Of a stretch of 64,000 nucleotides of DNA, positions 9,808 through 18,373 are shown piece by piece. The notes below the pieces were generated by a model, which saw only the letters and a list, made by a program, of their open reading frames with translations, searched no databases and was not told where the DNA came from. The stretch lies in NCBI GenBank assembly GCA_022821585.1, contig JAJEDI010000032.1:1-64000 (forward strand), given 5' to 3'. The DNA is from Caldilineaceae bacterium. Its GTDB lineage: Bacteria; Chloroflexota; Anaerolineae; Caldilineales; Caldilineaceae. A program made the position numbers and the translations under genes. Position 1 is the first letter of the stretch; each line of letters begins with the position of its first letter.

Positions 9808-10482
9808 TTATCCTTTGACCTTGGTTACTATCTCTCGAAGCAGGCCTTCAAAGTCGTCGGTGGCGGCGGTGAAGGCGTCGGAGGCGATCACGAGCGGCGC
9901 GCCGAAGACGACGATTTCGGCGCCCATGTCGAGGGTTTCGATGGCCTGTTCGACGGACAGTCCGCCGACGGCCTGCACGGGGATGTCAACGGCTTCGAGG
10001 ATGGGGGGCAGGTCATCGAGGGGGCTGAGGCCGGGGATCATGTTGCGTTCATCGAAGCCTGTGTGGACGATGATTACGTCGACGCCCATGTCCTGGGCTT
10101 CTCTGGCGCGGCCGGGTTTGTCGGCGCAGAGCATGACGTCGCACATGACTTTGCCGCCGAGGCGCTGCGCCATTTTGACCTGTTCGATGATGCTGGCATC
10201 GTGGGCCACGCCCATGACGACGACGTAGTCGGCGCCGGCCTGGAACATCATTTCGGCTTCGAGTCCGGCTCCGTCCATGGTTTTGAGGTCGGCGACGATG
10301 GGATGATCGGGAAAGGCCTCGCGCATGGCGCGGACGCTGTGGAGGCCTTCGGCGAGGATCAGGGGCGTGCCGGCTTCCAGCCAGTCGACGCCGGCGCGTG
10401 CGGCTGCGCCGGCCATGTCGAGGGCTTCGTCGATGGAGGTAACGTCCAATGAGACCTGAATGATCGGTTCTTTTTTTGACAA
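9808..10482 (-). CDS. 3-hexulose-6-phosphate synthase / 3-keto-L-gulonate-6-phosphate decarboxylase family (OMPDC suprafamily)
   Basis: IQVSLDVTSIDEALDMA...DWLEAGTPLI...VADLKTMDGAGLEAEMMFQAGADYVVVMG. Confidence 0.85.
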   Translation of the reverse strand: MSKKEPIIQVSLDVTSIDEALDMAGAAARAGVDWLEAGTPLILAEGLHSVRAMREAFPDHPIVADLKTMDGAGLEAEMMFQAGADYVVVMGVAHDASIIEQVKMAQRLGGKVMCDVMLCADKPGRAREAQDMGVDVIIVHTGFDERNMIPGLSPLDDLPPILEAVDIPVQAVGGLSVEQAIETLDMGAEIVVFGAPLVIASDAFTAATDDFEGLLREIVTKVKG

Positions 10483-10535
10483 AGGTACTCTCCGCGGGAG
10501 ATGAAAATCGGTGGTGTCAGAAGCTCAGTGGCGCT

Positions 10536-11150
10536 CTATGTGCTTGCTTCGGAGAACAGGTCACCAACGTCGACCTTGAATCCTTCCAGAAGTACAGACA
10601 GTGCCGTCTCGCCGGCGACGAACTCGCCGTGAAGCGCGTATTTCCGTCCCTGTAGAGTTAGTACGGTGATGGAGGCTTCGGTGGGATCGACGATCCAGTA
10701 TTCAGGGATCCCGGCCTGCGCGTATTCGCGGCGTTTGGTTACTTTGTCGCGTTCGGGGTCATTGGGGCTGACGATTTCCATGACGAGATCGGCGCCCTGC
10801 CAGAACTGTTCACCCAGTCTGTCTGCGTGTTCGGCGGCCATGAAGACGAGATCCGGCTCTCTGAACTTCCCTTGCCCGAGTTGAATTCGCAGGGGGGCAA
10901 ACATGACGACACCCAGGCCGCGCTCTTCGACAAATCCCGAGAGCAAGCGGTAGAGGAGTGCAACGAGTCTTTGGTGCGAGAAGGTAGGCAAGGGGAGAAC
11001 CTCCATCCGCCCGTGGGAAAACTCGGTGAGGTGGTTGGTATCGAGCGCCAGGTACTCTTCTTCGCTCCATTGGCCCTGGGCGGGAAAGAGCTGGGCGATC
11101 GCCCAAGTCAGTTCGGCTGTTTTGTCCGGTGTTGCCGTGGACAGGACCAT
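10536..11150 (-). CDS. Uma2-family (DUF820) PD-(D/E)XK nuclease-like protein
   Basis: REPDLVFMAAEH...ADLVMEIVSPNDPERDKVTKRREYAQAGIPEYWIVDP. Confidence 0.88.
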   Translation of the reverse strand: MVLSTATPDKTAELTWAIAQLFPAQGQWSEEEYLALDTNHLTEFSHGRMEVLPLPTFSHQRLVALLYRLLSGFVEERGLGVVMFAPLRIQLGQGKFREPDLVFMAAEHADRLGEQFWQGADLVMEIVSPNDPERDKVTKRREYAQAGIPEYWIVDPTEASITVLTLQGRKYALHGEFVAGETALSVLLEGFKVDVGDLFSEAST

Positions 11151-11163
11151 TGCCTTCTTTCTT

Positions 11164-11775
11164 TCAATCTACTTCTGAGAACACGGCGGCCACTTCCACC
11201 GTGAATCGATCCAGCAGTACGGAGGTCGCGGTCTCGCCTGAGACGAACTCGCCGTGAAGCGCGTATTCCTTTCCCTGTAAGGTGAGGACGGAGATGGAGG
11301 CACCGGCGGGATCGACGATCCAGTATTCGGGGATGCCGGCCTGCGCGTATTCGCGGCGTTTGGTTACTTTGTCGCGTTCGGGGTCATTGGGGCTGACGAT
11401 TTCCATGACGAGATCGGCGCCCTGCCAGAACTTATCAGAGCGACGGTCATCATTCTCGGTGCGCATGAACAGGATATCGGGCTCTCTGAATTTACCCGGC
11501 CAGAGTTGGACGCGCATGGGAGCCAGCAGAACAGTACCAAGTTGTCCTTCACGAACAAAGTTACGCAGGAGTTCAAACAGGGCAATAATCAGTAGCTGAT
11601 GCGACTGGGTTGGCGTTGGCAGGACTTCCAACTGACCGTGGGAGAGTTCGATCAGATGATTGGTATCCAGCGCCAGGTATTCTTCCTCGCTCCAGTGGCC
11701 CTGGGCAGGGAAGAGTCGGGCGATCTCCCAGGTCAGTTCGGGCGCTTCTGCGGGTTTCTTCGTCGGGCGGGCCAT
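11164..11775 (-). CDS. Uma2-family (DUF820) protein, tandem paralog
   Basis: near-identical core to 10536-11150 (ADLVMEIVSPNDPERDKVTKRREYAQAGIPEYWIVDP). Confidence 0.88.
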   Translation of the reverse strand: MARPTKKPAEAPELTWEIARLFPAQGHWSEEEYLALDTNHLIELSHGQLEVLPTPTQSHQLLIIALFELLRNFVREGQLGTVLLAPMRVQLWPGKFREPDILFMRTENDDRRSDKFWQGADLVMEIVSPNDPERDKVTKRREYAQAGIPEYWIVDPAGASISVLTLQGKEYALHGEFVSGETATSVLLDRFTVEVAAVFSEVD

Positions 11776-11819
11776 GGTTTGCTTCGCTTCAATCGCGAGC
11801 AGGTTTATTCGATCTCGCG

Positions 11820-12860
11820 TCAGGCGTCCAGACGGAGGACGGATTTCACGTTTTCGCCGTGCTCCATGCTTTCGAAGGCCTCTTCCCAGTCTTCGAGGGG
11901 GTAGATGCCGCCGATGACGGGGGCCAGGTTCACCTGCCCGGTGGAGAGCAGTGTCAGGACGCGCTCCCAGGTTGGGTAGAGGTGGCTGAAGGTGCCCTGG
12001 AGGGTTACGGCTTTGCCGACCAGCGGGTCGAGGCTGAAGTCGAGGGGTTGCGGGCCCCAGCCGATCTTGGTGATGCGGCCGTTGGGGCGTACCAGCTCCA
12101 GGGACTGTTGCAGTGCTTTGCTGACGCCGGTGGCGTCGATGACCAGGTCGGCGCCGAAGCCGTCGCCCAGTGATTCGATGAGGGCCATGGGATCTTCGCG
12201 CTGGATGTTAAGCGTGTAGTCGGCGCCGAGCTCGGCGGCCACTTCCATGCGCCTGGCGTCGGCGTCGGTGCCGAGGACGACGAGGGTGCCGGCGCCGCGG
12301 ATGCGGGCGATCTGGAGGGCCATGATGCCGATGGGGCCGGGGCCCTGGATGACGACGAGGTCACCGGGTTTCATGGCGGTCTTTTCGACGAGGGCGTTGT
12401 AGGCGACGCAGATGGGTTCGGTGAGGGCGGCGTGCTCGTCGGGGACGTTGTCGGGTATGCGATGGAGGATCTGGGGGCGGGCGGCGACGTAGCGGGTCAT
12501 GGAGCCGTCGGCGAGGGCTCCGTAGCCGAGGCGGCTGGGACAGAGGTTGTAGTCGCCGCTGAGGCAGTAGACGCAGGCGTCGCAGACTTCGGCGGCGGTC
12601 TCGACGGCTACTCTGTCGCCCATTTCCCAACCGGAGACTTCGTCACCGACATCGACGATTACGCCGGCGAATTCGTGGCCGAGGACGAGCGGGAGGGTGA
12701 TCTCCCACGACTGCATGTTGCGCCACATGTGGACGTCGGAGCCACAAACGCCGGTGGCTTTGACCTCGACCATGACCTGGCCCGGTCCCATTTGGGGTTC
12801 GGGGACGTCGCGTATTTCGACTTCCTTATCGCCGTAACCGTATTTGGCAACTGCTTTCAT
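11820..12860 (-). CDS. zinc-dependent alcohol/polyol dehydrogenase (MDR family)
   Basis: MKAVAKYGYGDKEVEIRDVPEPQMGPGQVMVEVKATGVCGSDVHMW, LGHEFAGVIVDVG; ATG at 12860. Confidence 0.88.
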   Translation of the reverse strand: MKAVAKYGYGDKEVEIRDVPEPQMGPGQVMVEVKATGVCGSDVHMWRNMQSWEITLPLVLGHEFAGVIVDVGDEVSGWEMGDRVAVETAAEVCDACVYCLSGDYNLCPSRLGYGALADGSMTRYVAARPQILHRIPDNVPDEHAALTEPICVAYNALVEKTAMKPGDLVVIQGPGPIGIMALQIARIRGAGTLVVLGTDADARRMEVAAELGADYTLNIQREDPMALIESLGDGFGADLVIDATGVSKALQQSLELVRPNGRITKIGWGPQPLDFSLDPLVGKAVTLQGTFSHLYPTWERVLTLLSTGQVNLAPVIGGIYPLEDWEEAFESMEHGENVKSVLRLDA

Positions 12861-12979
12861 TGGGGATGGCTCGCTTTGGATTGCGGTCTTGCCGGCCTGC
12901 GCCGGTGCGCAGGACCGGCTGCGATAGCTGATTATACCCGATCTGTGGACGGGCGGGCGAACGCGTAGAGGAGATGGGG

Positions 12980-13330
12980 TACATCCCAGAATTGGGGTAG
13001 GAACAGTCTGGCGGGGAACCCAAGCCAGCGGTGGCTGGATTCTCATACCTGATCTTGGAGAGACGGAGGGCAGCCGCCAAGACTGGCCTTTCCGGGCGGT
13101 CGGTTGACTTGAGGTGCAGGGCTAGCACAAGGCCGGCACCTACGGGGATTTGATGGGACTGGAGGGACCTGGCTGGAAGAAACTCGCTCGATTGGGCACC
13201 AGTCACGAATACCGGCACACGGTCGCCGTGGCTTTTTTTTGGCGGGGGCGTTGGGGGGGCGGAGCCCCCGCACAAGGGAGGCCGCTTGCGGCCGACCGCC
13301 CGGAAATGCAGGGGTTAAGGGCCGGGAGCC
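12980..13330 (+). repeat. MITE-like dispersed repeat, copy 2 (left end present, right end not recognised)
   Basis: TACATCCCAGAATTGG left terminus; GGAACAGTCTGGCGGGGAA...CCAGCGGTGGCTGGA; GCACAAGGCCGGCACCTACGGGG; ...GCGGAGCCCCCGCACAAGGGAGGCCGCTTGCGGCCGACCGCC. Confidence 0.7.
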
Positions 13331-13643
13331 AGTGGTTAGTGGTAAGGAGTGGTTGTGCAGAGGCACGACTCACCTCAAAACCGGGTTGACATCGCTTCCA
13401 TGTATATAATATTATTCAAATACTTTCGTATGCCGATGCGATGGTTTGCGCCAATTGACCGGCATTTGTCTGCCGTGACGAAAAATCTTGAATTTCTGAA
13501 CTTGGCGGCATCCATGAAGACATTCGCTTAGCCTTACTCCCAGATCAAATAGACTGGATGGAGAAGTGACCGACGGCGTCATCATCTGTACCGTAAGTCG
13601 GATGAGAATTCAGTTCCAGAAAGAGAAGTGAGGGATCGACCAA

Positions 13644-14936
13644 ATGGCAGAGCGATTGAAAGAGCTGTTGGAAGTTGGGGATGGCCATCTTGGAGAGGGG
13701 CGTGCCGAAGAGGCGCAGAGCGGTTTGCCAACCATGTTTCCGCGGATCGTCGGTCCGAATTGTCTCAAATATGTTGAGGAGGTCATTTCGGGGGGACTGA
13801 AGGTCAATATGGCTGAGCGCTTTGAGAAGGCGTTTGCGGAGAGGCTGGGCGTGAAACACTGTGTCACGACGCCAGGCTGCACTTCGGCGCTTGCGACTCT
13901 GGCTTCTGCGCTTCGCTTCGAACCGGGAGACGAAGTCATAGTCAGTCCCGTCACAGACTTTGGAACAGTTCAAGGCCTTTGCGTTGAGGGTTACATACCC
14001 GTTTTCGCCGATACCGAGTCCGGCACGGTAAATGTATGCGCGGAGACGATTGAAGAGTGTATTACGGACCGGACGCGGGCGATCCTGGTCGTCCACAAGA
14101 CGGGGCTGGTTTGCGATATGGATCCGATCAACGAGTTGGCACAGAAGCACAATCTCTTTGTTTATGAGGACGCTTGTCAGGCAGCGTTCAGTGAATACAA
14201 GGGGAGGCTGGTGGGCACGCTGGCAGACGCGGCGGCGTTTTCGTTCGATCCGGAAAAGACGATGGGTTCGGACATTGGGGGTTGTGTCGTAACGAACAGT
14301 GATGAGCTGGCGTCACGAATGCGCTTCCTGGCGCATGATCGCGGGGCCGAGTGGATTCCCGGGTTCGGACGCTACCACCATGAAATGGGTTACTCGTATC
14401 GCATGCCGGAGTGTACGGCTGCGATCTGTCTGGGCCAGCTTGAGGTCATCGGTGAGCAAGCTGCGCATCGGGACCGAATCGCACGGATTTTGTGGCCTCT
14501 TTTGGAAGAGATACCCGGCATCACCCCGCTGCCCATACCGGATCATGTGAGTCTGTTTTCGTGCTGGATGGTCGGCTTTCACATGGACCCGCAGCATTTC
14601 CGTTGTACGGCGGAAGAGTTCTCTCAACAGTTGGCAGACGGTGGTATCCCTGGGGCGGGAACTGCCAAGTACTATCTGATGCCTGAGGCCCTTGCCTTCT
14701 TGCAGAAGCGAGCGGAGAGCAAAACGCATCAGTTCTCCATGCCGCCGGCCTCTCGCACTTATGTTTACAATGCTGACACCTGCCCCAATGCGAAGGTGTA
14801 CCTTGAGAACTTTATTCGCTGGGCCTCCATTGGCGAGAAATATCGTCCGGAGCATTGCGAACTCATCGCGGACATAGTGCGGACGGTTGCGGACCGCAAT
14901 CGCGGCCAGGTGCATGTTGAGCCAATAAGGAGGTGA
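13644..14936 (+). CDS. DegT/DnrJ/EryC1/StrS-family aminotransferase
   Basis: KHCVTTPGCTSALATLASALRFEPGDEVIVSPVTD, LFVYEDACQAAFSEYKGRLVGTLADAAAFSF. Confidence 0.88.
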   Translation: MAERLKELLEVGDGHLGEGRAEEAQSGLPTMFPRIVGPNCLKYVEEVISGGLKVNMAERFEKAFAERLGVKHCVTTPGCTSALATLASALRFEPGDEVIVSPVTDFGTVQGLCVEGYIPVFADTESGTVNVCAETIEECITDRTRAILVVHKTGLVCDMDPINELAQKHNLFVYEDACQAAFSEYKGRLVGTLADAAAFSFDPEKTMGSDIGGCVVTNSDELASRMRFLAHDRGAEWIPGFGRYHHEMGYSYRMPECTAAICLGQLEVIGEQAAHRDRIARILWPLLEEIPGITPLPIPDHVSLFSCWMVGFHMDPQHFRCTAEEFSQQLADGGIPGAGTAKYYLMPEALAFLQKRAESKTHQFSMPPASRTYVYNADTCPNAKVYLENFIRWASIGEKYRPEHCELIADIVRTVADRNRGQVHVEPIRR

Positions 14937-15023
14937 GGCAGAGGAAAATGTCTTCGACGATGTACGTGAGGAAGTTGGGCATCCCTACGTTTGCTACCAG
15001 TCAGAGACAGTAAAGGAGGAAAC

Positions 15024-16391
15024 ATGCGTCAGAAAAGACAGATCAGCCGCCGAGGTTTCTTGCGTCTATCTGCGGCCACGGTCGCGGGTGCTGCGGCAGT
15101 GGCCTGTGTGCCGGCCGCTCCGGCGACGGACACGACGGGCGAGGGGGAAGGCGCGCCAGCCGCTGAGATGGTGGAGCTGGTGTACTGGTACGACAACTCG
15201 TACCCCGAAGCGACGATGACTCAGGCTGGGGAGGAGTTCAACGAGTCGCAAACGAATATCTCGATTGAGATGGTACCGTTGCCGTATGGTGAAGCGATTC
15301 AGAAGGTCTATGTTGCGCTGGCAGGCGGTGAGGCGCCCTTTGATCTTACCTTTAACCATCCAATGCAGCGGGCAACCTATGCTGTGCGCGGCGTATTGGT
15401 CCCCTTGAACGACTATATCGAAGCGGACCCTCGAGTTAACGTGGACAACTTCTACCCCGGCCTGGTGGAGAACCTCTCCTGGCAGGGGCAAGTATATGCC
15501 ATCGCCGACGGCGCGCATCCCATGTTTGTCATGTATAACCCCAGGCTGATGGAGGAAGCTGGTCTCCAGGATCCGTGGGAGGTCTATCAGGAAGGCGGAT
15601 GGACGCTGGAAAAATGGGAACGGGAGTACGCCGGCGCGCTGTCTACGGGCGAGGGAGCCGAAAAGCAGTGGGGACGCACACCCATGTCCCGAACGATCCG
15701 ACTTGAAAATCTGTGGATCTGGGGCTTTGGCGGCGACGTATGGAATGAGGACAATACGGCGACCGTAATCAACGAGGCCGAGGCGATCGAGGCGTGGAAC
15801 TGGATGGCCGATACGACAAAGATGGGCTTCACGCCGACTCCGGCAGAAGCGGAGGAGTTCCGCGGCGGCGCCGAAATGATGAACACTGAGCGGGTGGCGA
15901 TGGGTTTCTACCACCGGGAGATTCTTCCCTATTTGCGTGAGGATCTCGTCTTGGGCCAGGTGCCGCTGCCTGAGATGCCAAATGGACCGACGATTACCCG
16001 TAATCCCCCCGAGGGGCCGGGCATCTATACCGGCAGCGAGCATCCCGACGAGGCGTGGGAGTACGTCGCATTCAACACCAATAGAGGGCACGAACTGCTT
16101 ATTATTGCCCACTATGGCGACCCCACTTCACCGGAGGTGGCAGAGTCCGACCTGTGGTTGAAGCAGGGTTTGAAGGACTGGGAGACACCTGAGGTGATCG
16201 ATATTGCAGCTGCACAGGTCACCCGCGTCATCCTTCACATCCCCGGCATCCGCGAGATGGACGCGCTCATCCAAGGCGCCTGGGATGAAATCCTTCTGGA
16301 CCGGAAGACGGCGCAGGAGGCGATGGATGAGGTGAAGCCGGACGTCGACCAACTGATTGCGGAGTATCGAGAAGAGTACGGAGATTTCTAG
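15024..16391 (+). CDS. carbohydrate ABC transporter substrate-binding lipoprotein (Tat-type signal)
   Basis: SRRGFLRLSAATVAGAAAVAC Tat/lipobox N-terminus; SBP_bac_1-like body; AAAGGAGGA RBS upstream. Confidence 0.88.
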   Translation: MRQKRQISRRGFLRLSAATVAGAAAVACVPAAPATDTTGEGEGAPAAEMVELVYWYDNSYPEATMTQAGEEFNESQTNISIEMVPLPYGEAIQKVYVALAGGEAPFDLTFNHPMQRATYAVRGVLVPLNDYIEADPRVNVDNFYPGLVENLSWQGQVYAIADGAHPMFVMYNPRLMEEAGLQDPWEVYQEGGWTLEKWEREYAGALSTGEGAEKQWGRTPMSRTIRLENLWIWGFGGDVWNEDNTATVINEAEAIEAWNWMADTTKMGFTPTPAEAEEFRGGAEMMNTERVAMGFYHREILPYLREDLVLGQVPLPEMPNGPTITRNPPEGPGIYTGSEHPDEAWEYVAFNTNRGHELLIIAHYGDPTSPEVAESDLWLKQGLKDWETPEVIDIAAAQVTRVILHIPGIREMDALIQGAWDEILLDRKTAQEAMDEVKPDVDQLIAEYREEYGDF

Positions 16392-16475
16392 TGCTTGCGA
16401 CTCCGGCCCTGGCCAGCGGCCAAGCTGGAAAACCGTCCCGGAAGGGATATTGTCGCAGGTACCAGGGTTGAAACA

Positions 16476-16521
16476 GGAGTGGCGTCAGCGAAATGGCAGT
16501 GCGCTCGTCTGATGTCACTCC
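16476..16521 (+). other. hairpin in SBP-permease gap (13-bp stem, two G.U)
   Basis: GGAGTGGCGTCAG ... CTGATGTCACTCC. Confidence 0.6.
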
Positions 16522-16581
16522 GCCCTCTACCTGTCAACATTCAGATGCGAGATAATCGAAAACAGGAGCACTTAATCTGAC

Positions 16582-17487
16582 ATGGAAAAGGTACGGTCCA
16601 TGTTGGGAACACGTACGCAGTTGCGGCGCGACGTTCTCGGGTACATGTTCATTGCGCCGTGGCTGGTCGGCTTCATCGTCTTTACCGCCGGTCCGATGGT
16701 GGGCTTAGTCTATCTCGCCTTTACGCGCTATCCCGTCCTATCGCCTCCCACCTTTAACGGGCTGGACAACCTCGACAGGATGCTGGGTGACAGGTTCTTT
16801 ACGATTTCCCTGTGGAATACAGCCTACTTCACCTTTTTGGGCGTGCCGGCGCAGGTTGTATGGGCGCTGATGCTTGCGCTGTTGCTCAACATGCGCGTGC
16901 ATGGCGTGAATCTCTTTCGAACTCTATATTATCTGCCTACCATCATCCCCGGTGTGGCCAGTGTGTTCCTCTGGATGTATATATTCAATCCCGACTATGG
17001 TCTGGCCAACTACATCTTGTCGTTTTTTGGGATTCCGGGTCAGGCGTGGCTCTGGGATCCTGAGCTGTCCAAGCCTTCCCTGATCATCATGGAGCTGTGG
17101 CGGGTGGGAACGATGATGGTTGTGTTTCTGGCCGGGCTGCAGGGCGTGCCGCAGTCGCTTTACGATGCGGCCGCGATAGATGGGGCCGGCAGGATTGCGC
17201 AATTCAGACACGTCACGGTGCCGATGATTACGCCGCTCATTTTCTTCAACCTGGTGGTGGGTATCATCAGCTCCTTCCAGATTTTCACGGCTGCTTACAT
17301 CGCCACGCAGGGCGGCCCGGTTCACACAACGCTTTTCTACGTGCTCTTTGTGTATCGACATGCGTTCGAGAACCTGCGGATGGGCTATGCCTCCCTACTG
17401 GCGTGGGTATTGTTTTTCATCATCTTGGTCTTTACGCTCGTTCAGTTCAGGATGGCGCGGATATGGGTGTTCTACGAGGTGGAATGA
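16582..17487 (+). CDS. sugar ABC transporter permease (MalF-like)
   Basis: membrane protein with EAAxxDGA-like loop (YDAAAIDGAGRIAQFRHVTVPMITP). Confidence 0.9.
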   Translation: MEKVRSMLGTRTQLRRDVLGYMFIAPWLVGFIVFTAGPMVGLVYLAFTRYPVLSPPTFNGLDNLDRMLGDRFFTISLWNTAYFTFLGVPAQVVWALMLALLLNMRVHGVNLFRTLYYLPTIIPGVASVFLWMYIFNPDYGLANYILSFFGIPGQAWLWDPELSKPSLIIMELWRVGTMMVVFLAGLQGVPQSLYDAAAIDGAGRIAQFRHVTVPMITPLIFFNLVVGIISSFQIFTAAYIATQGGPVHTTLFYVLFVYRHAFENLRMGYASLLAWVLFFIILVFTLVQFRMARIWVFYEVE

Positions 17488-18332
17488 GACCTTTCTCATC
17501 CGCTCTTGCGTCCAATACAGTACGCTATGCTCTGTTGATCTTTGGCGGGGTAATTTGCTTCATACCTCTTGGATGGATGCTTTCCACCTCTCTCAAGATG
17601 CCCGGCACCGAGTTCATTTTCCCGCCGAATCTGATTCCGCGGCCGGTCGTATGGAGTAACTACATCGATGCCGTCACGCGCCCAGGACATCCATTTTTTC
17701 TCTATACTCGTAATAGTGTTGTCATCACGCTTACGGCTACATTGGGGACAGTACTGACGAGCTCATTTGTGGCGTTTGGCTTCGCCCGAATCCGCTTTCG
17801 GGGCCGTGACTTCTGGTTCATTATTCTTCTTTCTACGCTGATGCTCCCCGATGTTGTCCGGTTGATCCCATCCTTCATCTTATTCAGAATACTGGGGTGG
17901 ATAGATACCCTGTTGCCGCTGATTGTGCCCTTCTGGTTCGGCGTCAATGCGTTCTATGTATTTCTTATTCGACAGTACTTCAGGACGATTCCCCTGGAGC
18001 TGGATGAAGCGGCGTTGATGGACGGGGCCACTTACGTGCGCATCTACTGGCAGGTCGTTTTGCCGATATCGGGACCGGTTTTGGGGGCTGTGACGATCTT
18101 TTCCGTCCTCAGTCATTGGAATGACTTTCTGGGGCCTCTGATATACACGAATTCGGTTGATCTGCGCACGCTGGCGCTGGGTTTGCGCTTTTTCATGAGT
18201 CGAACAGGCACCGATTGGAACCAGCTGATGGCTGCATCCATTCTGATGCTTGCACCGATACTGGCGCTGTTTTTCTCAATGCAAAGATATTTCATTCGCG
18301 GCATCCACATGACAGGATTTGGAGGGCGGTAG
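17484..18332 (+). CDS. carbohydrate ABC transporter permease (MalG-like)
   Basis: LDEAALMDGATYVRIYWQVVLPISGPVLGAV; ATG at 17484 overlaps previous stop (ATGA). Confidence 0.9.
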   Translation: MRPFSSALASNTVRYALLIFGGVICFIPLGWMLSTSLKMPGTEFIFPPNLIPRPVVWSNYIDAVTRPGHPFFLYTRNSVVITLTATLGTVLTSSFVAFGFARIRFRGRDFWFIILLSTLMLPDVVRLIPSFILFRILGWIDTLLPLIVPFWFGVNAFYVFLIRQYFRTIPLELDEAALMDGATYVRIYWQVVLPISGPVLGAVTIFSVLSHWNDFLGPLIYTNSVDLRTLALGLRFFMSRTGTDWNQLMAASILMLAPILALFFSMQRYFIRGIHMTGFGGR

Positions 18333-18373
18333 TCCTGTCCGGGTAATGTGCGAAAATCCAGGGGGAAGAGAAG

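Noticed and set aside
12861-13046. N-terminal extension of the alcohol dehydrogenase ORF
   Set aside because: Family N-terminus begins at MKAVAKYG; extension reads into intergenic repeat.
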